Notes under the pieces: generated by a model
Seen by the model: only the letters and a program-made list of their open reading frames with translations
Database searches by the model: none
What the model was told of the DNA's origin: nothing
Shown: positions 55,727 through 64,000 of the stretch, in pieces
Layout of the letters: each line of letters starts with the position of its first letter
How positions within the stretch are numbered: position 1 is the first letter of the stretch
Source of the DNA: Clavulina sp. PMI_390
Taxonomy: Eukaryota; Basidiomycota; Agaricomycetes; Cantharellales; Hydnaceae
Assembly: GCA_015039315.1 (NCBI GenBank)
Contig: WIDE01000028.1
Location: 202,676-266,675, forward strand
Reading direction: 5' to 3'
Length of the DNA: 64,000 nt
Translations under genes and position numbers: made by a program

Positions 55727-58232
55727 TCATCGCCTTGTTTGGCGAATCTCGGCCATCTCCCAGCTCCATGGCTCGTCTTCTGCAAACGCGCCGCTAATCC
55801 ACCGCACAAATCCGCTGACGAGAGCGGAAATAACGAAACTCGTGTCGAACAGTGGCCCGAACACCTCGAACTGCGGCAATGTTGAGAATAACGACACAAC
55901 TTGTCCATTTGCTCCGGGGTAAGCTGGTGATGGGAATGAAGTCCGCAGCTGGATTAACGTTGATAGCAAATACGTCGACTGTGATGCACGCGAGCGAACA
56001 TGTGAGATATTTTGACACTCAGGCTGCGGGGAAGCGGCAGAATCGGATCGAAGCCACTCACCATGACTTGGGCGAGACTCAGCAGCATCAGCGAAGCTCC
56101 AAGGTTCCGACTAGATACGCGTAGCACCTGGCGAATCATCACGTTTGTGAGTAATCGGCGAATATCACCGAGCCAAGGAGCATTATGAAACGCCAAAAAA
56201 ACACAAGCGGTTCGGAGCACGGAGAAGATTCCTAACCCAAAAAAAAATTGAAAAAATGACAATACCTGATTGACACCTCGGAGGACAAGTCGCACGCTGC
56301 TCATGACAATCAACCCAACCATAAGAAGCGAAAATTGTCTTGAAAGTGAGACAGCACGTTCTGGTGTGATTTGAAGGGATGTCTCAAGGGACGGAAACGT
56401 CGCCAGAAGCCAGCGAATTGCAATGTCTGACGGCGAGCCTCCAGCCGCAGCCGGCGTCGAGCGCGACCAAGGAAGCAAAAGATTTATTGATGCCTGCATA
56501 CACCGATCGGTCAATGTCATTCACCAATGCCCGCCATTATCAGGCGTTTGCTTGCGCCGAATCAAGATGTACTCACGATAATGAGTCGATAGACACAGTA
56601 TATGCCAAACAATGCCATGCTTGCTGTGAGCATTCGCCCACTAAAAGTAGCGGCAAACGCCTCTTGGTCCCGTCGAGCCTTCATAGCTACCACACTTCGA
56701 GACATTTGCTGCTCTAGAGCCTCTAGTCCTTCAATCTCTTGGCGGAGCCCGCTAAGACCTAAAAAAAAAAAAAGTCAGATAAATAAGGAGAATATGGGGG
56801 TCTCAACTTACCATCGCCTCCACCAAACACATTAGGCATCCATGATGAGCTCTACATATGGGACGAGTATTCAGCATTCATCATCACTCCAGACCAGGAA
56901 ATGGAAAACCAACTAACCTTTGGACCAGCACCAGCAATTGCGCTCCTCGTTAACTGTGCTCTTCGCTCCTCCAAATCAGCTTTCACTCTTCTCAAGCTAC
57001 CTTCAGCATGGCTAACGTCTTCAGCCGTAACAACATCTGCTTTGCGTTTCCCTGCAGATTTTTCGCTGATCCGGCGTGATGATATGGACGAAAAGAGGAC
57101 GGCGGTATTGCGCATGGCTCCGAAACCCGATAGCGTGCCGAGGACAAGGACGCCAGTGAGAGCAAGTCGAGCTAGGGCTTGAGGGAGAGGGAAAGGAAGC
57201 GCGTCATGCTTGGAGGAAGATGGAAGGGCAGACGCGATGATTGAGGCTTCTGAGGACCACCACTGCGTGATAGATGGGCCAGCAGGGTCCCCAGGGATGA
57301 GGGTCACCAGATAGAGATAGCACAGGTAGGGAATAGATGCAAATATAGCTATCCTCCTTATCGAGCCTACTAAAGTATCGGCAAAGGTCCCCTGGTTATC
57401 ATGTGAAGAGATGCGCACCATGAGACCAGCGATAAGTGATGAATATTGACATCAACAGGGGAATAATGAGCATGACGAGAGCTACCACTAAGGCGAGGGA
57501 AAGGCGCCAATTGAGCATCAACGTTCTGGGAAGAAAGATTTAGACCCAAGAATATCAAGGTGCTAGGAAGGCACAAAAGCATTGCTGACCTTTCTGAGAG
57601 TACATCCATGTTCTGGCAGATGACGAGCACGAAGAGGATGACGTTTTCAGAGAAACAAAAGCCGAAAGCTGCCTTTGAGGCTCTTGTATGAAAGTTTATG
57701 ATATTTGACCCAGCTCCGCCACGACCAGTCAAAGCCCCACGACCCAGTCGTGGTTTTTGCGCTAGGCGGGATGGCATGAATCCACCAGTGGGCATAGAGG
57801 TGACGAAAGAAGATGCAGAGGCTGGGACAGGAAGTGACCGCTCATCTTCTCCATCTGAAGTTTCTGCTTGAGAGGTGATTCCCCCATGAGGTGCCGACTG
57901 GCTCTTGGAGGTTGTAGAGGAGAGGTGACGAAGATCTTGGACAAGTGTGCCAAGGGCTCGTTGACAGACCTGGTACAGTCCAACGCTAGGGGTGAACGGA
58001 AAGAGGTTAGAATGAAAGCACGAGGTTCAGGAATTGGGGACGCCAGGACAGTGGGCAAATCGGTGGGAATAAACTGAGCTAAGGCTCCACGAGGATCGAG
58101 GCTCCGTCCGAAGGAATGATCAAGGACGATATGGATGATATATCGCATCACGGATGCGATCAATTTCGGCGTTTGCACATACCGAATAAGGACGAGGAAT
58201 GCCGACTGTACAACGACTGTGGTTGACGCCAT
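55727..58232 (-). CDS. Golgi pH regulator / ABA-GPCR family membrane protein (GPHR)
   Basis: Multi-span anion channel-like protein of the Golgi or ER; plant relatives are GTG1/2. The start MASTTVVVQSAFLVLIR is at 58232. An N-terminal helical region includes FGFCFSENVILFVLVICQN and LMLNWRLSLALVVALVML. The family signature LALTGVLVLGTLSGFGAM matches the conserved GVxxxxxLSGFGA. A coiled-coil loop follows (RRVKADLEERRAQL; EIEGLEALEQQMSRSVVAMK), then FSGRMLTASMALFGIYCVYR, and C-terminal helices (SLLMVGLIVMSSVRLVLRGV, FDTSFVISALVSGFVRWI), ending RQTRR at 55727. About eight introns. It sits between GlcNAc genes but has no known role in that pathway. Confidence 0.82.
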
Positions 58233-60758
58233 CTCAAGCAGTTATTCGCTTCGGTGTCTACAGAGAGTGTTGAAGCATGGATCAACTGATTCCTATAGCC
58301 AAAGCAGTCGGACTTTCGCGTAGTAATAGCGGGACGGTGTGGAATGGACGGATGTACAGGTGGCCACGGTGACGCCTTGCGAAGTTACACATAGCCACCG
58401 AACATGTTCTGCCGCTCACAACCCTTCTCTGCGTGGCTTCGAGTCTCAACAAGAATTCTGAATGTTATTTTCTGTGGCATAAAGGATGATCGCGCATAGC
58501 ATGATGCCTACAGCTGCACCTTTACGCCTCTCCTGGGCACAACTACTTGTCGTGAACAACCAGCTGCTTTCTTCCCAATTGCGCGTCCTTCACTACTTTT
58601 GTATAGCCACGCATTCTGGAGTCTTGGCAGCCTGAGCCCCTTGCCTTGTTAATTGAAATTCGTTCATTATGTACACGAACTGGATCTAGGGGCGACTTGG
58701 ATACGCGTGCTCCTTGTTGACGCCACCATTCGCCTATACGCCGAAACAACCATCCAACCCCTCGGCGTTGCCGCCTTGTCTCGCCATCTATCGAACATAT
58801 GCCGCGTCACTAGAGAAACCACTGAAAATCACCCTGTTGACCTGAAATCGCCATATAGCATGTGCGCGCATCGTCTTGATTATCTCGGCGCACTACCGAT
58901 CGGCTGGCTTACTTCGCTGATGACTAGTGGGCAAATCGCCCGAGTGCATCCTGTCGCCTCCCTCGTCAATGAAGATCATTGACGTTCATTCTGGACTGCG
59001 TCCGCGTATCTTTGGCCGTAGCAGTGGAAACTCGCGACTTCGTGACTCTTCTCCATGTGCAACCCATTCTCGCCAGGAGAACAACGGGCACAATATCAAA
59101 TACATACACACCCATATTGACATAGAACTACTCCACCTATTTTGGTTTTACGTCCACTTGTGGTTTCCGAGTTGTTTCCTGGCCCTGCAATTGAGCAGGG
59201 GGTGCCGATTACGGGCCCATGGATCGGATGACCGTATGGACCCACACCAGTGCTTCCCATCACCAATAACCCCCTCGCGATCACTCTCTTGAGCTAATGC
59301 ATCGCTTCAGCTCACGTCCCTGGGCGGACTCCTATCGCACACATGTCGGCATGAGACCATGGACAATGATTGTCCACACATCAACAAGACTAGGTTGTTC
59401 AGAATGTTCGGCGCACACGACACCATTTTGCCCATGATAGCACGGGGAATCTGATCAAACCATCGTAATATGGGCTATTCGGGCCAAACGGCCTGTTCCT
59501 AGCCTCATGCCTAGTAAGCTTCCTGTACTCGTAGCCATGGCTTTTCATGTGGACACCAGGCACCGCCTTCTCTTGGCCTTCATCGCTCGCCCCGCGGACG
59601 GCGACATACCCATATCCTGATGGCGCTAGGGCATCCCAACTCTCCGACCGCATCATCTCACCTCGCCGACTATTTCTGTCTAGCTCTGGAATGTCCCTCG
59701 CAAAGACGCCGAACAAAACGGCGTCCTGATCATAAATTCAGAGAAGCCCCGCGCGCGAGAGAGAAACGAAGACGAATTAGTGCCCTGGAAAAAACCCGGA
59801 CAACAACGCAGCCTGTCTACTCTTGTAGCTATACATGTAAGCTTACCGCATCATGGCGATCCGGGGGATGGACAACGCCGGAATGCAGCGGGTAAGGTAA
59901 ATTTCCACTGGCCTTCTCAGCCTTCCTACCTTCTTTCTCTCTCTTCCTTCCCCCCTTTAGTTCCTTCTCCCCCCATCCGTTAGCTAGGTCCTCCGTCGTC
60001 AACTGCCCATATTGGGTGGTCGCGAAAAGCGCCAGCTATATTTATTTTACTGGCTGTGATCGCACCATCCATTGTTGTTTGTATTGCGCATCCGTCCATG
60101 CAGTCCATTCGTATTCGTCTGATCATTTCCAATCTTTCATCCCCCCCCTGTCCTCATCAAACTGATAAGTAAGCTGAAGGTGAGAGAGTAGGAGGAAAAC
60201 CAAGTCCCAGTTCAATTCACTAAGTTTGAGTAGGTAGGTAGCGGCTTATACAAAAACAGAGAGAGTTCGTGTGTAAGTGAGAATGAGAGTGAGAGTGAGA
60301 GAGACAGTAATTGGATGAGGGAAAAAAAGGGACGGCCGTTTGTGTGCGTGATGCTGATCCATAACCTTGTATGTAGTGCATATGCAAAAACTTGATAAGT
60401 AAAATGAAAAAAGGGATAGAGAGAAAAGGATGGTCGCGCGAGATCGAGTGAGTGAGTGAATGAGAGGAGCAGTGTGGGGTGGCGGCGGATCGGGGCAATG
60501 TCGGTCAGCGAAAAATGATGATGAGCGAGCTAAAGCGGGTACGAAAATGCAGCAAAGAGTCAGGGAGAGATGTAGCAGACAAGTGGGGGAGGGGGTATGA
60601 CTAGTGGATGGGGGACGAGAAACGAGGCAGAGCGTAAAAGGGGGAAAAAAGACAAAGAAATAAATTGTGCTAAAGCGGGAAAAGCGGAAAAAGAAAATTG
60701 GATGGGCAGGCATCTGACCTGCCCTATACGGAATTCAAATCGTCATCAGGTCGGTGCT
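58233..60758. other. 2.5-kb interval without a confident gene
   Basis: Contains the GPHR promoter on the left. No open frame has a family signature; the minus-strand frame at 59399-59716 is the longest clean one but lacks an ATG. From about 60170 to 60720 the plus strand is strongly purine-rich, with GAGAGT-type repeats near 60265-60305, so the kinase transcript would have a pyrimidine-rich 3' region. The middle (59300-60100) could hold a non-coding RNA or a missed short-exon gene. Confidence 0.45.
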
Positions 60759-62926
60759 TTAAGCATGCACGCCATCACCACCACCTTCCATTGCGGCCAG
60801 CGCTTCTTTTCCGTACATCCCAACGAGGGCCAACGCACCAGACTCGGCGGCATCCTTGACAAACTCGACGTGCGGGAACACGTGTCCCATCCCACGAAGG
60901 TGCGCGGTAATCATATCGCGATAGGCCGGGACGCCAACGAGGGAGCCACCCAGGCAGAGAACAGATGACGCAGCATGAGGCATGGGGATATCGTGCATCC
61001 CGTGCTTGCTGTCATCCCTGTCGGCGGCGTAGGCTGGAGGGGCGAGGTTCCGTGAGATGAGGCGCGCAACGTTGCCCGATGCGGACTGGAGAATGTCGAT
61101 CGCGAGCGGGTCGTGGTCTACGAACGCACTGTGGAAGACGATCGGCGCAAGGGCCGTCATGCGTGCTTTGCGCTCGACAGACGTAAAGTCTATCCCGGAG
61201 GGGACGAGGGGGGCTACTGCTGGCGGGGAGGCGGGTGGAGATGTGGTGGTGGATGGTTCGTCGCGAGGGGCAGTCGAGGGACGGCGCTTGTTGGGCGGAG
61301 CTGCTGCCGCCGAGGCCTTGGCGAGAGGGGCCAGAAGCTCGGTAGAGCGAGACCGCGTTGGCGCAGCACCGCCATTGACGGTCCCAATGACCGTTGACGA
61401 CGACGAAGACGACAGACTCGGCGAACCACCTTTGGCGGCGGCAGCAGCTGATTTTGGTTTGCCCTGAGCCGAAGAAGTAGCAGCAGCAGCGCTAGTAGCC
61501 GATGATGATGATTCTGGCACGGAAGGTGGCGGCGGGTCAGGAGCATACACGACCGTGAAGATATCAGCGGGGTGGGTAATGCCATAATGAGCAAAGATAC
61601 GCTCTTGAAGAGTCGGGATGTGCGCCGAAGGGGGAGATGAAACTGATGGAGTTGAAGCCGTGGTCACGGCTGGTGGCAGTAAAGCAGGATTAGCAACCAG
61701 AGATAATGGGGCGAGTATCCAGAGCGAACAAAGGATAAACAAAAAGGAAACTCACTGGATGATTCTGAGCGGAGAGCCTTGGTGGCAGACGAGGCAGAGG
61801 GGGAGGACAGAGGCGAGGAAGCGGAGGAGAGAGACGAGGAGGGAGAGGGCCCCTCGACGTCCAGAGCTGAAGTGAGCGACTCGGCACTTGGGCCGACGCT
61901 TGTCTCGCTCGAGGGCGAGTGCCTTCCACCGTTGGCCTGGTGCTGGGCAACCAGCTTGGGTTGCGAAGGCACCCGGGTGATACTATCATAGTCCATACCA
62001 TCGAGGATTCTCCTCAGAGCCTCCCTACCAATGAAGAAGCCACTTCCCTCGTCACCCAACAGCCAGCCCCAGCCTCCGGCACGACCCAGTGGCTCGAGGC
62101 CACCGTCCGAGGGACGCTGCCGGAACGAGACGACAATGCATCCGGTCCCTGCAATGGCGACGACGGCAGTATTTATTGAAGGGGCGTGCTGCTGGAGTGG
62201 GGATGCTAGTAGCGTAGTGTCATTGTCGATGATGAGCTTGGGGACGAATGATGAAGAGGTTGTCTGAACGGATGCAGGAGGGATCGTGAATAGCTCGGAT
62301 AGGAGCGGAGTGAGGTCAGCGATGTCCTGAGGTCTGTCGACACCTGCACACCCCAGCCATGCAGCAGCAAAGAGGGGTTGGGGGGTGGGTAGACTTATGC
62401 GGGTAGACGAATCAAGGGTGGTGGGTGTGGCATTGTTGGTGTTGACAGGGATGTGGGTGTTGGGGGATGTGGGGGTGGATGGAGGAGTGGCACTAGAGGC
62501 TCTGGCCGATGCAGGTGCAGTGGAATTGACGGATGCACGTCGTAGCCAGTTGGAAAGAGTTGCACCAAGGGAGCTACGATTGGCCGTATGCCTTGAAGGG
62601 GCCGTCGAGCGTGTCGGCGAGTGCGCCGGATTCGAGGGACGGTGTGTTATCTTTGGTGCAGCAGCGGGGGAGGTAGCTGGAGTTGCAGTTGTAGTGGTTG
62701 CAGCAGCGATGGCACGAGCCACAGCAGGCTCGAGCTCGTCGCGCTTGATAGCATGGAGAGCATTCTCAACAGCTGTTTGAACAGAGTGAAGAAAGACCGA
62801 GCGTTCGACGTCTTTGAAATTGGAGGGGCCACCGACGCCGCGCCCAAGGATGGTGCCGCGGGCGTCGGCGATGGCGGCGGCAGCTTTTGAGCCGCCGCAA
62901 TCGATGCAGAGGAAGAGGGCAGGCAT
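60759..62926 (-). CDS. N-acetylglucosamine kinase, BadF/BadG-type ATPase family, with long low-complexity insertions
   Basis: Predicted to phosphorylate GlcNAc at C6 using ATP, the first step of catabolism. The start is at 62926: MPALFLCIDCGGSKAAAAIA contains the phosphate-1 loop (D-x-G-G-(S/T)). AAWLGCAGVDRPQDI, KLIIDNDTTLLAS, AVVAIAGTGCIVVSF (phosphate-2) and RAGGWGWLLGDEGSGFFIGR are the sugar-kinase motifs of the NAGK group. The C-terminal lobe has SAFVDHDPLAIDILQSASG and VLCLGGSLVGVPAYRD. One intron lies near 61670-61755. Two regions of about 110-150 residues, rich in Ala/Ser/Thr/Pro, interrupt the catalytic fold (about residues 65-175 and around the intron). The pairing with a divergent deacetylase gene supports GlcNAc as substrate. 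Confidence 0.83.
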
Positions 62927-63296
62927 TGACGACGAGGCCCCAGCAAGGAGAGCAAGGCACCACAAGGAGAGAGAGAGAGACCAATAGCAGCAGCACCACT
63001 CCAGACGAAAGGGCGACGAGGATATATATTATTTGGCTTTGGGATCCTTGCGGCGGTCCTTCCGAACGCGAGCCAGGGAATAGGAATGAGGCAACTGAAC
63101 AGGAAAAAAAGTGTGAAAAGATGCGCGAGAGAGTGCTAGTCTGTTGCCTCGGGACACTGGCAAAGTGGGTCGGAATAGTCGCCGCGCCCGCATCGCTCCC
63201 CGTCCCCTCCTCCCTTTTATATCGTCGCCTCTCGTTTTGCATTCATGTGGGCTACTAGTACACCACGCAATCTCCACCTGCTACTCATACGCTCTC
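62927..63296. promoter_or_regulatory. Shared divergent promoter, GlcNAc kinase and GlcNAc-6-phosphate deacetylase
   Basis: 370 bp between the two start codons. A TATATA run at 63023-63028 is about 100 bp before the kinase ATG on the minus strand, and TTTTATAT at 63215-63222 is about 75 bp before the deacetylase ATG. Between them, CGGTCCTTCCG at 63054-63064 is a CGG-N5-CCG inverted triplet of the kind bound by Zn2Cys6 factors. Co-regulation is an inference. Confidence 0.55.
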
Positions 63297-64000
63297 ATGG
63301 CCGACCTTGTCTGCTTTACAAATTGCTACCTGCCCCAGGAGGATGGGAGCATCGTCCGCAAGGACCTGTGGATAGACTCCCAGTCAGGCCACATCCTGGA
63401 TGCACAAGTGCGTCATCATCACCATCATTTCTAGTTACTCACCACAAGAATAACAACGAACCGATCCACTCACCACTCACCACTCACCTCGCACCAACCC
63501 TCTTTTCTATACCCACCAATAGAAAACTTTCTATCTCTCAAGGCAGAGACCAACTAAAATTATCGACTTGGGAGGAAACATTCTCAGGTGCGCATTGGTG
63601 TTGAAAATACACCGTCTCACTCTCTCTCTTGTGCTTTCTCGCTGTGGGCACCCGGATCCAACCCATTCTCACCCACCAAACTACAGCCCTGGATTTCTCG
63701 ACATTCAGATCAATGGAGCCTACGGCTTCGATTTCAGTATCTATGAAGACGATGAGAAGTACAACGCTGGGCTCCGAATGGTTGCCACACGCATTGTTGA
63801 GACCGGAGTGACCAGGTGAGTCTTTCGCCGGTTTCTGTGTACTATGTATAGTAAGAAGTAGTTCTAATACTATTCCGATTTCTCTTTCTACTAAGCCTCC
63901 TCCCAACTATCATCGTGAGTATCTTGATTATCCAAAGTCCCAGGCATAGCCTCCCTCCCTCCGATTCGCAAAATTGGCTGCATTTGGCTGCGCCGAACAT
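63297..64000 (+). CDS. DAC1: N-acetylglucosamine-6-phosphate deacetylase, 5' part (runs off the window)
   Basis: Removes acetate from GlcNAc-6-phosphate to give glucosamine-6-phosphate. MADLVCFTNCYLPQEDGSIV starts the N-terminal beta-sandwich. Then RKDLWIDSQSGHILDAQ, an intron, KTFYLSRQRPTKIIDLGGNI, an intron, and SPGFLDIQINGAYGFDFS, the conserved P-G-(F/L)-x-D-x-Q-(L/I)-N-G motif of NagA enzymes. YNAGLRMVATRIVETGVTR and SLLPTII follow. Donors are GTGCGT, GTGCGC and GTGAGT. The amidohydrolase barrel and metal ligands lie beyond 64000. Confidence 0.92.

Noticed and set aside
59399..59716. Minus-strand open frame of about 105 codons
   Set aside because: No ATG at the 5' end (in-frame stop just upstream), no family signature, and no splice partners.
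60240..60310. GAGAGT-type repeats resembling a microsatellite or regulatory array
   Set aside because: Short and imperfect, inside the expected 3' region of the kinase gene; best seen as general purine richness of that strand.

Overview
This is a nuclear fungal window, almost certainly from a basidiomycete of the mushroom class (Agaricomycetes). Most genes are cut by many short GT-AG introns (about 45-95 bp), intergenic gaps are often only 40-600 bp, and gene content and protein style fit that class (a GCWxC-type Zn2Cys6 factor, a Rax1-like RGS protein, an ELYS-type nucleoporin, GT61). A Ceratobasidiaceae/Rhizoctonia-like source is a guess only. I recognise no rRNA, tRNA, CRISPR, organellar or viral sequence. 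Exon structures were read by eye from frame continuity, splice consensus and protein-family similarity; coordinates give whole CDS spans including introns.

Layout. 1-0.8 kb: degenerate tandem repeat with paired boxes. 0.8-7.3 kb: a DHA2-type MFS exporter and two unrecognised genes (one with a membrane helix). 7.8-23.4 kb: a dense housekeeping block: VPS16, a FAF2/UBX2-type UBX protein, MED8, a mitochondrial two-HMG-box protein, ribose-5-phosphate isomerase, NDUFA2, TFB5, a Rax1-like RGS membrane protein and a PI-PLC X protein. 23.4-29.4 kb: gene-poor interval holding a decayed 460-bp copy of the 3' end of SEC24, one doubtful gene and a Zn2Cys6 protein. 29.4-37.6 kb: SEC24 with an N-terminal WW domain, a GT61 glycosyltransferase, RPB11 and ribosomal protein L28. 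38.4-41.3 kb: two tandem NAD(P)-binding paralogues whose promoters share motifs. 41.5-53.8 kb: ELYS-type nucleoporin, monocarboxylate-type MFS transporter, PEX19, Kelch-BTB protein and membrane dipeptidase. 54.0-64.0 kb: glucosamine-6-phosphate isomerase, a Golgi pH regulator homologue, a BadF-type N-acetylglucosamine kinase and, divergent from it, the start of N-acetylglucosamine-6-phosphate deacetylase.

The most coherent functional unit is the right end: kinase, deacetylase and deaminase/isomerase are the three steps from GlcNAc to fructose-6-phosphate, i.e. a chitin-sugar catabolic cluster comparable in logic to the NAG cluster of Candida albicans but using a mammalian-type BadF kinase. 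Other notable points are the WW-SEC24 architecture with a nearby SEC24 gene fragment, exons of 9, 13 and 16 nt inside conserved genes (one carrying the metal-binding motif of the dipeptidase), a 9-nt first coding exon in the ELYS gene, and the conserved promoter blocks of the tandem paralogues. I did not find a system that I can call wholly novel.
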